A stretch of DNA of 64,000 bases, from NCBI RefSeq assembly GCF_007970185.1, contig NZ_CP042431.1:4402001-4466000 (forward strand), read 5' to 3'. The notes under the pieces were generated by a model, which worked only from the letters and a program-made list of their open reading frames with translations, was not told the DNA's origin and made no database searches. A program made the translations under genes and the position numbers. Below, in pieces: positions 27,249 to 34,872 of this stretch (its first letter is position 1; every line of letters begins with the position of its first letter). This stretch comes from Pseudobacter ginsenosidimutans. GTDB lineage: Bacteria; Bacteroidota; Bacteroidia; Chitinophagales; Chitinophagaceae.

Positions 27249-28745
27249 ATGAAGAAATATATCCTTGTTTTATTTTTTGCATTGCCATTAAGCTGTGCAG
27301 TTATTGCACAGCAGCATTTTCAGGTTAGTGTAGCATTCAATGAGAAATTGGGTATTGACTCCTTATACCTGTTTAGTTCTGATACTTATTACGGAGCCCC
27401 TGTTATGCATGTGGCCGGCAGGAGTGAAGACAGTGTTTTCCATTTTTCCATACCTTCCAATGCGCCGCGTGGTAAATTTTATATTTCGCAAAGAACACCA
27501 CCAGAACATAGATTGTTTGGAACTGTATATACATATTTGTCGTTCATTCCTGAATATCCTTTTGAGATTGGTGATGCCATGAAAATGGTAGTTACGCGGA
27601 AGCATCCGGAAATGCAAATAACCGAATCCTTCTCTTTTGATTATGATCTTCATATCAGCGGCAATGGCGCTGAAAAAAGCATTGCCTGGCAAGCAATAGC
27701 TGCTGCTTTCCTGAAACCGACCCCTGGCATCCTGTTTATCGACAGCGCCGGATATTTTATCAATCCCTTTCAGGAGAAATTAAAGGGTGCTTTAGTTACA
27801 CTTGAAGAACAGCGTGCTGTTTTGCCGGCCTATTACTATGAGTTATTTAAAGCGCAGATCATTTGCAAGCTGTTGCCCGGCGCTTTCTTCTACCGGATTC
27901 AGAATTTTTGGAATAGCGAAGTAAAAAAGCTGAATGATGGGGCGCGTGGCAGGTTCATTCAATCTTATTTATCCTATATGGATTCATTGCATGGCAGGCT
28001 TGGCCCTGTTCCTGATACCATAGCCGCTTCGCTGGACAGCTATGTTCAGTTTTTGTACAAAGAGGCCAGGTTTAAAACTTTCCTGCAATCAGGCGAAGAA
28101 GATATGGAAGGAGTAATTCAATGGATCGTTGATAATTACCACGGAGATCTGAAAGAGAAGCTGCTGATCATGGCATTGCGCCTCGATTCATCTTTAGGAG
28201 ATTTTTCAAGATTTGAAGCGGAGTTAAATAATATTTCCGGTGAAGAGAACAAAGTTGAATTGAACAGGCTGTATGCAAAGTTGGAAGGTCGCCCGGCATA
28301 TAATTTTCAATTGACAGATACCAGCGGTAAGCTGGTGCAATTAGGAGATCTGAAAGGGAAAGTGGTATTCATTGATTTTTGGTTCACTGGTTGTGGCGCT
28401 TGCGCAGGCGTTTATGAAAAGGTGCTCAAAGAAGCGGAAGCTGAATTGGGGAATGAGCAGGATATTGTATTTGTGAGCGTATGCGTTGACAGGGCCCGTG
28501 CAAGCTGGATGAAAAGTGTGTATAAAGATGAATACACATCTCCGCATGTTATAAACCTTTACACGAATGGTGAAGGAACTCAAAACAACTTAATCAGGTA
28601 TTATGGTATCCAGGCTTTCCCCCAATTCCTGATCATTGACAGGGAAGGGAAGGTGTTCCGGTTTTTGAGGGATTTTACCGCGAAAGAACTTACCAATGCG
28701 GCTTCCCTGGTGCGGGTATTGAAGAACCTGGCAGCGATTAAATGA
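27249..28745 (+). CDS. TlpA/AhpC-like thioredoxin-fold protein, exported
   Basis: The 498-residue protein starts with a signal peptide (MKKYILVLFFALPLSCAVIAQ). A large N-terminal region (about 22-345) has no family I recognise. Residues about 345-495 form a TlpA-type thioredoxin domain: FQLTDTSGKLVQLGDLKGKVVFIDFW and a CGAC active-site pair (Cys 382 and 385), then a cis-Pro segment YYGIQAFPQFLIID. TlpA-like proteins reduce periplasmic disulfides or cytochrome partners. It follows the SusD gene by six bases and closes the sigma/FecR/SusC/SusD operon, a recurrent Bacteroidota arrangement whose substrate is not known. Confidence 0.9.
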   Translation: MKKYILVLFFALPLSCAVIAQQHFQVSVAFNEKLGIDSLYLFSSDTYYGAPVMHVAGRSEDSVFHFSIPSNAPRGKFYISQRTPPEHRLFGTVYTYLSFIPEYPFEIGDAMKMVVTRKHPEMQITESFSFDYDLHISGNGAEKSIAWQAIAAAFLKPTPGILFIDSAGYFINPFQEKLKGALVTLEEQRAVLPAYYYELFKAQIICKLLPGAFFYRIQNFWNSEVKKLNDGARGRFIQSYLSYMDSLHGRLGPVPDTIAASLDSYVQFLYKEARFKTFLQSGEEDMEGVIQWIVDNYHGDLKEKLLIMALRLDSSLGDFSRFEAELNNISGEENKVELNRLYAKLEGRPAYNFQLTDTSGKLVQLGDLKGKVVFIDFWFTGCGACAGVYEKVLKEAEAELGNEQDIVFVSVCVDRARASWMKSVYKDEYTSPHVINLYTNGEGTQNNLIRYYGIQAFPQFLIIDREGKVFRFLRDFTAKELTNAASLVRVLKNLAAIK

Positions 28746-28752
28746 CCGGAAT

Positions 28753-28785
28753 CAATCGCCCTGCAATTCAAAGGCAGGGCGATTG
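28753..28785 (+). terminator. Intrinsic terminator of the sigma/FecR/SusCD/TlpA operon
   Basis: A perfect 12-bp stem (CAATCGCCCTGC / GCAGGGCGATTG) with a 9-base loop lies 8 bases past the TlpA-like stop. It may also serve the convergent minus-strand gene. Confidence 0.85.
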
Positions 28786-28812
28786 TAATTGGCGCAATGA
28801 ATATTTTCCGTT

Positions 28813-29650
28813 TTAGTACCTCACCTTCAATGCAATCGGTCCCAACTGCCCCAACTCAGCCTGACTGGTAAAATACACTCTTCCATTTTTCGAGATCACT
28901 TCCCAGACGATATCATTCACGATATCATCGGTTACTCCCGGCGTTCTTGCATCACCGGCGGCGCGCCAGATCTCCTGCAGATCGGTTACTACTTTGCCTG
29001 CATTCACGGCCTGCATCATTTCATCGATGGCGGCTGCGCGTTTGCTGTACTGGTTCTGTTTCACCAGCTCCCAGGCTTCAGCTGCGAGTTGCTGGAGCTG
29101 ATCTTGGTGATGATTGGTAGAGAAATGACCGGTGTAGATAGATGGTTTATCCGCCACCTGTTTCAGCAGGTCGAAATTTTCGCGGGTGGTGGCTACTATC
29201 ACAGGCAGATTTGTCCCGGCGCAAACTTTGTTCACTGCCTTATCGATGATATTGAAATATTCACGGATATAGGTGTCGATCTGTTGTGGATCGCTGCCTT
29301 TGAGCCGGTCCGTGCTGTAATAAGGATTGGCGGGGAAGGGGAAGCCATGCTCTTTCACTTCATGTTCAAACCTGTGGTTCAGTGCTTCGTAGCGGTGTGC
29401 GCGGGCCTGTTCCAGGTAGAGGATCAGGTAATCGGCGGAGCGATTGAATGCCTTGATGATATCGCGCAGCACAAACTTATCGTCGATGTCTGCACGATTT
29501 TCCGTGGGTGGCCAGATGGTACGGATGTAGGTGTTTACATTTTTCGATGCGAAATGTACAGTCCGTCTGAGTTGTAGGCGTGATCGATCTTTTTTTCCAT
29601 TTGTTGCAGGCCGTTCAGCGCTTTCAACGGAGGCAGTCGGATTTGCCAAG
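28813..29650 (-). pseudogene. baeRF-type (archaeo-eukaryotic release-factor-like) gene, 5'-truncated and frameshifted
   Basis: The conserved stretch runs from about NVNTYIRTIWPPTENRADIDDKF to the end. It includes LYLEQARAHRYEA, PVIVATTRENFDLLKQV, HERAWELV-like LAAEAWELVKQN, an HTH-like GKVVTDLQEIWRAAG and the C-terminal GRVYFTSQAELGQLGPIALKVRY. This order fits baeRF proteins, bacterial relatives of eRF1/Pelota proposed to act on ribosomes. Upstream of this, the matching sequence (LKALNGLQQMEKKIDHAYNSDGLYI) is in another frame. One extra T in ATTTCG (near 29550) joins them as DGLYIFASKNV. The usual first 80-100 residues, including the THR-type motif, are not found before the LacI promoter at 29706. 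I therefore read it as a remnant; the family call is moderate. Confidence 0.5.
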
Positions 29651-29683
29651 GAATAAACCTGGTTGTCAATTGCAGATTCCGGC

Positions 29684-29713
29684 TTGCAAAAATTCAAATA
29701 AACCCTATTTTTG
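29684..29713 (+). promoter_or_regulatory. Promoter of the LacI regulator-aldose epimerase operon
   Basis: TTG at 29684-29686, a 19-base spacer and TATTTTTG at 29706-29713 match the Bacteroidota -33/-7 consensus (TTTG ... TAnnTTTG). The predicted start of transcription falls inside the adjacent palindromic operator. Confidence 0.7.
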
Positions 29714-29727
29714 TGCAAACGTTTGCA
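29714..29727. promoter_or_regulatory. LacI-family operator (TGCAAACGTTTGCA)
   Basis: A perfect 14-bp palindrome with the central CG typical of LacI/PurR/CcpA-type sites directly follows the -7 element and precedes the start codon of the LacI gene. It should allow autorepression of the operon. Confidence 0.75.
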
Positions 29728-29730
29728 TAC

Positions 29731-30753
29731 TTGTCACACAAAGTAACCATAGCTGATATTGCCCGGAAACTATCCATAGCGCCGGCCACCGTGAGTCGCG
29801 CATTGAACGGACATCCAGCCATCAGTGAGAAAACGCGGAAGCTGGTGGAGAAAACAGCCCGCAAGCTCCAGTACAAGCGGAACAATATCGCGTCTTCTCT
29901 CCGCTCCGGAAAGAGCAACCTCATTGGTGTGATCATTCCCAGTGCAGAGATCAATTTCTTCGGTTCGGTTGTGCATGGCATTGAGAAACTGGCGAATGAG
30001 AAAGGTTACAATGTACTCATCTACCAGAGCAACGAATCAAATGAGCAGGAGAGAAAAGGTCTGGAAACATTTCTGCATGCACGTGTAGACGGTATCCTGG
30101 TTTCCATTGCAAAGGATACCACAGAATATGATCATTTCCTGGATATCCGGGAACAGGGCATTCCCATCGTGTTCTTCGACCGGGCCAAAGAGGAGCTGGA
30201 CATTCCCGCTGTGGTGGTGGACGATTTCAAGGGTGGTTATGCTGCCACAGAAGAGCTGTTGAAACAGGGTTACAAAAGGATTGCACATATTTCCGGTCCT
30301 GCGCATATGGATGTATTCAAAAAAAGGCTGCAGGGTTACCAGGCTGCATTGAAGGCACACAAAATACACTTCGACCTCCAACTGGTGGTGGAAGGATATG
30401 TGAGCATCGGATCTGGCCAGCAGGCAACGGAGCAGCTTATGCGCTTACCGGAACCACCGGATGCCATTTTTGCCGTGGAAGATTTTACCGCCCTCGGCGT
30501 TCTCAAACAACTGAAGGCGATGGGAAAAAAAGTGCCGCAGGATATAGGCGTAGTGGGCTTTGCGAATGAAATGTTCGGAGAGCATATCACTCCCTCACTC
30601 ACCACTTTCGATCAGCAGACCGTGACGATGGGCAAAGAAGCAACAGACCTGCTGCTGCAGCTGCTTGACAGCAGCTCCAAAACAATTGCTCAGCAAAAGA
30701 TCATGTTAGAACCCATTCCCGTGATCCGGGAATCCAGTCAGCGAAAAAAGTAA
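29731..30753 (+). CDS. LacI-family transcriptional regulator
   Basis: TTG at 29731 is chosen as start because it gives the usual family N-terminus (SHKVTIADIARKLSIAPATVSRALNGHPAIS). The in-frame GTG at 29713 lies inside the -7 element and before the operator. The protein is about 340 residues. Its N-terminal helix-turn-helix with hinge helix (residues 4-55) and a periplasmic-binding-protein-like effector domain (about 60-335, LIGVIIPSAEINFFGSVVHGIE, VDGILVSIAKDT, PDAIFAVEDFTALGVL) are complete. It should bind a sugar effector and control itself and the aldose epimerase gene that follows after six bases through the TGCAAACGTTTGCA site. Confidence 0.93.
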   Translation: MSHKVTIADIARKLSIAPATVSRALNGHPAISEKTRKLVEKTARKLQYKRNNIASSLRSGKSNLIGVIIPSAEINFFGSVVHGIEKLANEKGYNVLIYQSNESNEQERKGLETFLHARVDGILVSIAKDTTEYDHFLDIREQGIPIVFFDRAKEELDIPAVVVDDFKGGYAATEELLKQGYKRIAHISGPAHMDVFKKRLQGYQAALKAHKIHFDLQLVVEGYVSIGSGQQATEQLMRLPEPPDAIFAVEDFTALGVLKQLKAMGKKVPQDIGVVGFANEMFGEHITPSLTTFDQQTVTMGKEATDLLLQLLDSSSKTIAQQKIMLEPIPVIRESSQRKK

Positions 30754-30759
30754 AGCCAT

Positions 30760-31824
30760 ATGAAATTAATTCTCACATTAATTGCGCTCAGTATGATGAT
30801 CAGTTGTTCACAGCAACCAGCCGTAAAGAAAACCATCACGCTCAGGAACAAAAACCAGTTTGAAGCAGTATTCATTCCGGAAGGAGCGAGACTGATCAGT
30901 TTTACGATGCCCGACAAAGATGGAAAACCCACGGGCATCGTGATTGGATTCGACAGCGCTGCACAATATGCAGCCAGTACAGAACCTTATTTCGGCGCTA
31001 CCATCGGCCGTTACGGCAACCGCATCAAAGGCGGCCGTTTTGCCATAAATGGACAAGACTATCAAATCACCATCAACAATGGCCCCAATGCACTGCATGG
31101 TGGTAAGAATGGTTTTCAAAGCAAACTCTGGAAAGCAGAACAACCGGATGAACATACCGTAGTGTTCACTTACGTTTCCCCTGATGGCGACGAAGGATTT
31201 CCCGGAAACCTGAACACTAAAGTAACCTACACTCTCACGGATAAGAACGAGCTGAAAATGGAATATGAGGCCACTACGGATAAAGCCACTGTTGTGAACC
31301 TCACCAACCATGCATTCTGGAACCTGAACGGCGAAGGAAGTGGCACCATCGATAGTCATCTGGTGCAGATCCACGCAGATGCCTATACGCCGGTTGACAG
31401 TACGTTGATCCCGCTTGGCAAGTCCGAGCCGGTAGCAGGAACGCCATTCGATTTCAATAAACCCACCACCATCGGGCAACGCATCAATGAGCCGCATGTG
31501 CAATTACTGATCGGAAAGGGATATGATCACAACTATGTATTGAACGGAACAGGTATGCGCGAAGTGGCCAATGCTCTGGGAGATAAAACCGGTATTTATA
31601 TGCAGGTGTTCACAGAAGAGCCGGGACTTCAATTCTACTCCGGTAATTTCATGCAATCGAAAAATCAGCTGAGAAGCGGGCCTGATCAGTTCCGTACTGC
31701 TTTCTGTTTTGAAACGCAGCATTTCCCTGATTCACCTAATCAGCCAGGGTTTCCAAGCACGCTGCTGGTGCCGGGCAAAACTTATCACACAACAAGTATC
31801 TATACCTTCTCGGTAAAAAAATAA
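30760..31824 (+). CDS. galM: Aldose 1-epimerase (mutarotase), lipoprotein
   Basis: The 354-residue protein carries a lipoprotein signal (MKLILTLIALSMMISCSQ, lipobox Cys 16), so it acts in the periplasm or on the cell surface rather than in the cytosol. The GalM beta-sandwich is complete: GATIGRYGNRI near residue 85, NALHGG with a conserved His near 111, NLTNHAFWNL with the catalytic His near 182 and TEEPGLQFYSGNF with the catalytic Glu near 288. It interconverts alpha- and beta-anomers of aldoses such as galactose, glucose or xylose released outside the cell. It shares an operon with the LacI regulator, which should respond to such a sugar. A terminator follows. Confidence 0.93.
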   Translation: MKLILTLIALSMMISCSQQPAVKKTITLRNKNQFEAVFIPEGARLISFTMPDKDGKPTGIVIGFDSAAQYAASTEPYFGATIGRYGNRIKGGRFAINGQDYQITINNGPNALHGGKNGFQSKLWKAEQPDEHTVVFTYVSPDGDEGFPGNLNTKVTYTLTDKNELKMEYEATTDKATVVNLTNHAFWNLNGEGSGTIDSHLVQIHADAYTPVDSTLIPLGKSEPVAGTPFDFNKPTTIGQRINEPHVQLLIGKGYDHNYVLNGTGMREVANALGDKTGIYMQVFTEEPGLQFYSGNFMQSKNQLRSGPDQFRTAFCFETQHFPDSPNQPGFPSTLLVPGKTYHTTSIYTFSVKK

Positions 31825-31844
31825 TGGATCAGGTCTGATGATCC

Positions 31845-31879
31845 GGGCTGGCTTCCTGCTGGGGCCAGCCCTATTTTTT
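31845..31879 (+). terminator. Intrinsic terminator after galM
   Basis: An 8-bp GC stem (GGGCTGGC / GCCAGCCC) is followed by a seven-T run. It overlaps the last codons of the convergent LysR gene. Confidence 0.85.
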
Positions 31880-32773
31880 TCTTTCCTCCATCAACTGCAG
31901 CAGGAATTTCAGTGCAGGATTACTGTTTTCTTTTTTCCATACTGCATACAATTCTGTTTGCTGAGGGATATTCTTCAGTTCGATGAAACGCACGCCAGGT
32001 ACATTTCCGCTGGCCAGTGAAGTTGGAAGAATGGACAGGCCCATTTCATTTTCCACCAGTTTGAAAATAGCAGGTGCATGAATCGCTTTGTGAGAGATCT
32101 TCGGAACGAACCCGTAATCGGCGCACAGGTGCAGGATCTGTTGATAATACAGCTGGCTCTGATCATTGGGGAAGAGGATAAAACTTTCATCTTTCAATTG
32201 CCCGATATTCCGGAACCTGCGGGCAGTCATGGCATGATTTGCGGGAAGCACCAGCGAAAAAGTTTCGCGCAGCACACTCCTGATCATCATGTTCTCCGTT
32301 ACCTGGTTGGAACGCATGAAACCCATATCGATCTCATCCTGTTGCAGGGCCGCGAGCTGTTCTTTATTAGTAAGTTCTTCCAGCTGGAATTTAATTCCCG
32401 GGCATTCCCTGTTGAACCGCTTCAGCAATCCGGGTAAAATGGATTGCACGGCAGACGCCACAAAGCCGATCCCGATCTGTCCGCTGCTTCCTTTCTTCAA
32501 CAGTTCCAGGTTATTGACGGTACTGTTCAGTTTGTTGAACAACTGTGTTACTTCAGTATACAGGAGGCTGCCGGCATCGGTGAGACTTACTTTTTTATTG
32601 GTGCGCTCAAAGAGTTCTGTTTTGAGGATGTCTTCCAGCTGACTGATCTGCTGGCTCAGGGCGGAAGGGGAGATGAAAAGCTTTTCCGCCGCCTTCCGGA
32701 AATGCAGTTCCTCCGCCAATACCTTGAAATAAGAGAGATGACGGAATTCTATCTGGTTAATGATACTTAACAT
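31871..32773 (-). CDS. LysR-family transcriptional regulator
   Basis: The 300-residue protein has an N-terminal winged helix-turn-helix (about residues 8-67, FRHLSYFKVLAEELHFRKAAEKL, SPSALSQQISQLEDILKTELFER) and a substrate-binding domain of the LysR type (about 92-295, IGIGFVASAVQSILPGLLKRF, FPNDQSQLYYQQI, VENEMGLSILP). It is transcribed away from the DUF1338 gene with only 68 bases between the two starts. LysR regulators usually control such a divergent neighbour, so the DUF1338 enzyme is the likely target. The effector is not known. Confidence 0.93.
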   Translation of the reverse strand: MLSIINQIEFRHLSYFKVLAEELHFRKAAEKLFISPSALSQQISQLEDILKTELFERTNKKVSLTDAGSLLYTEVTQLFNKLNSTVNNLELLKKGSSGQIGIGFVASAVQSILPGLLKRFNRECPGIKFQLEELTNKEQLAALQQDEIDMGFMRSNQVTENMMIRSVLRETFSLVLPANHAMTARRFRNIGQLKDESFILFPNDQSQLYYQQILHLCADYGFVPKISHKAIHAPAIFKLVENEMGLSILPTSLASGNVPGVRFIELKNIPQQTELYAVWKKENSNPALKFLLQLMEERKK

Positions 32774-32841
32774 TCGTTTACCAATATGAATTATTACTAA
32801 CTATAAAAGTAACGAAATTTGTATCCTGAAATACCTTTTAT

Positions 32842-33747
32842 ATGAACTTCAATGCACAAACCCCTTTGGACCGCTTCATGAGCATCTTGTTTGAGCGGTA
32901 CATGAACAATGTTCCTGATGTGAAGAAGATCACGGAGGCATTGATCGCTAAGGGTATCATTGCTTCTCAGGATGAGATCGTGAATGATCACATCGCTTTC
33001 AGGACACTGGGCGTTCCCCATCTGGGCATGGCTTCGCTTGAAAAGATCTTTCTGGCCAACGGATATAAAAAGATGGATCCTTATTTCTTCAAAGAGAAGA
33101 AACTGGATGCTTACTGGTATGCTCCTCCCACACCTGCTTATCCCCGCATTTTCGTGAGCGAGCTGCGCGTACAGGATTTGTCTTCCGAAGCGCAGGCCAT
33201 CATTCATAAATATACAGATGGCATCAGTGCCGATCCGGTGGATGGTCTCGATCTTCAGGATGGTGAAGCAGTTGGTGAATTCCTTCACAAGCCACTCTGG
33301 AATACGCCCACCAAAGCGGAGTACAGCAGGCTGCTGCAGGAAAGCGAATATGCCGCCTGGGTGATCTACAACAGGTATTATCTCAACCATTACACCATCA
33401 GCGTTCACGCGTTGCAGTCGCCTTACAATAAACTGGAGCAGTTCAATCAGCTTTTGGAATCCATCGGTGTTAAATTGAATACTTCCGGCGGCGTGATCAA
33501 GACCAGTGCAGACGGTTTGCTTTTGCAGAGCAGCACGGTAGCGCCGGTGAATGAAGTTGAATTTGCTGATGGAGAAACAATGGCGATCGCTGGCAGTTAT
33601 GTGGAGTTTGCAGAGCGCAGGGTATTGCCGCAGTTTGCGCACCTGGATGCCGGTGATGTGGCAAGGGAACACCGTCGTGACGGATTTGAAGCGAACAATG
33701 CGGATAAGATTTTCGAGAGCACTTATACAGAGCAGATCAACAGGTAA
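32842..33747 (+). CDS. DUF1338 protein, 2-oxoadipate dioxygenase/decarboxylase (HglS/YdcJ)-like
   Basis: The 301-residue cytoplasmic protein spans the DUF1338 family: NDHIAFRTLG (metal-binding His) near residue 48, RIFVSELRVQDLS near 108, LNHYTISVHALQ (His residues) near 180 and SYVEFAERRVLPQF (Glu ligand) near 251. Characterised members such as HglS are Fe(II) enzymes of a vicinal-oxygen-chelate-like fold that turn 2-oxoadipate into 2-hydroxyglutarate in lysine breakdown. The short bacterial form may differ in substrate, and no other lysine-degradation gene is nearby. Expression is probably set by the divergent LysR gene. It is followed by an intrinsic terminator. Confidence 0.85.
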   Translation: MNFNAQTPLDRFMSILFERYMNNVPDVKKITEALIAKGIIASQDEIVNDHIAFRTLGVPHLGMASLEKIFLANGYKKMDPYFFKEKKLDAYWYAPPTPAYPRIFVSELRVQDLSSEAQAIIHKYTDGISADPVDGLDLQDGEAVGEFLHKPLWNTPTKAEYSRLLQESEYAAWVIYNRYYLNHYTISVHALQSPYNKLEQFNQLLESIGVKLNTSGGVIKTSADGLLLQSSTVAPVNEVEFADGETMAIAGSYVEFAERRVLPQFAHLDAGDVAREHRRDGFEANNADKIFESTYTEQINR

Positions 33748-33786
33748 TTTTTTTGTTGCAGTTTCGATATAGTTTTACAGAAAGTA

Positions 33787-33818
33787 GGGCTGGCCGGATA
33801 TGGCTGGCCCATTTTTTT
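33787..33818 (+). terminator. Intrinsic terminator after the DUF1338 gene
   Basis: A 9-bp stem with two G-U pairs (GGGCTGGCC / GGCTGGCCC) is followed by ATTTTTTT. Confidence 0.8.
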
Positions 33819-33840
33819 GGGTGCTGTAGAAAATTTTAGC

Positions 33841-33882
33841 GTGTGCCCTGTCCCTTGCCTCCCGGCGAGCGACTGGGCACAC
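33841..33882. repeat. REP-like palindromic intergenic repeat, copy A
   Basis: Perfect 8-bp arms GTGTGCCC / GGGCACAC enclose a GC-rich core. The 17 bases GGCGAGCGACTGGGCAC (33864-33880) recur exactly at 56481-56497, in another intergenic gap. Confidence 0.65.
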
Positions 33883-33903
33883 TCAAAGTAAATATTGCAG
33901 AAA

Positions 33904-34755
33904 TTAAAACAAGGTCAACTGGCTATTGTTTTTTGCTTGCTTCTTCGCATTCCATTTCACCTGCACCATTTCATTACCTGCCACTTCCTTCCCATCCACA
34001 AAAAACAATTCCGATTCTTCATACCTGCTCGCCACCACAATCTTTGTTCCGTCCGCATGCGCGCTGAACAATTCATGCACCAGCTCCGGCTTGTTATTGT
34101 TCTTTGAAAGATGCGATAGTATCAGGTGGCTCAGTTGCTTGCTCCTGTAATTTCTGAACAATTCCAGCGCTGCTGCATTGCTGAGGTGACCATGATCGCT
34201 GCTGATTCGCCTTTTGAGATGCCAGGGATAATCGCTGTTTGCCAGCATATCATCGCAATAGTTGCTTTCCAGGAAAACGGCATGGCATTGCGTAAAACAA
34301 TTCACCACTTCTTTACAGGCATGCCCGATATCCGTGATGATACCGATGTTCACCTGTCCATCGCTCACCATAAAACTATGCGGATCGGATGCATCGTGAT
34401 ATTTTTTGAATGCTGTCACCTGTAAATTCCCGATGCTGATGGTGGCGCCTGCGGCAAAGGTATGCAACAGTGAGGGGAGCACGCTGATGCGGCTGGCCCG
34501 CATGGTAGCATCGGTAATATAAACAGGTAAGGAATGTTTTTTCGACAATACAGAAATACCTGTAATATGGTCCGAGTGTTCGTGGGTAACAAAGATGGCT
34601 TTCACCACAGACATCGCCAGTCCTAACCGCTTCATTCTTTTCTCCGTTTCCCTGCAACTGATGCCGGCATCTATCAGCACTGCTTCAGAACTGTTGCCGA
34701 TATAATAGCAATTGCCATTGCTGCCGGAATTGAGGGATGTAATGTGTAAAGCCAT
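33904..34755 (-). CDS. MBL-fold metallo-hydrolase (YycJ/WalJ-like)
   Basis: The ATG at 34755 is chosen (MALHITSLNSGSNGNCYYIG). An upstream extension to 34842 adds unrelated residues. The protein of about 283 residues has the metallo-beta-lactamase signature THEHSDH near residue 57, further metal ligands around IGIITDIGHAC near 147 and a late His near 199. The opening SGSNGNCYYI is typical of YycJ/WalJ exonuclease-like proteins, which bind two metal ions and act on DNA ends in some bacteria. It is cytoplasmic. It lies back to back with the beta-barrel gene at 34873, with promoters in the 117-base gap. Confidence 0.9.
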   Translation of the reverse strand: MALHITSLNSGSNGNCYYIGNSSEAVLIDAGISCRETEKRMKRLGLAMSVVKAIFVTHEHSDHITGISVLSKKHSLPVYITDATMRASRISVLPSLLHTFAAGATISIGNLQVTAFKKYHDASDPHSFMVSDGQVNIGIITDIGHACKEVVNCFTQCHAVFLESNYCDDMLANSDYPWHLKRRISSDHGHLSNAAALELFRNYRSKQLSHLILSHLSKNNNKPELVHELFSAHADGTKIVVASRYEESELFFVDGKEVAGNEMVQVKWNAKKQAKNNSQLTLF

Positions 34756-34820
34756 ACGCCGGTCAAAATTAAGGCGTTTGTTAATAATATCTTTAATCTT
34801 CTTAAACCATCCATGAAAGG

Positions 34821-34851
34821 TTTCGTAGATCGGGGAATGCATTTATATTTG
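34821..34851 (+). promoter_or_regulatory. Promoter of the beta-barrel/GLPGLI operon
   Basis: TATATTTG at 34844-34851 is an exact TAnnTTTG. TTTC at 34821-34824 sits 19 bases upstream as a near -33 element. The leader would be about 15 bases. Confidence 0.55.
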
Positions 34852-34872
34852 GCCACCCTTAGCACAAACTGA

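Noticed and set aside
29713-29730. GTG at 29713 as the start of the LacI gene
   Set aside because: It lies at the last base of the -7 element and would place the operator inside the coding region. The TTG at 29731 gives the usual family N-terminus.
30808-31503. 231-codon open frame antisense to galM
   Set aside because: It lies wholly inside a conserved gene on the other strand and shows no protein-like domain.
33904-34842. Longer start of the MBL-fold hydrolase
   Set aside because: The extension overlaps the promoter region of the divergent gene and adds non-family residues.
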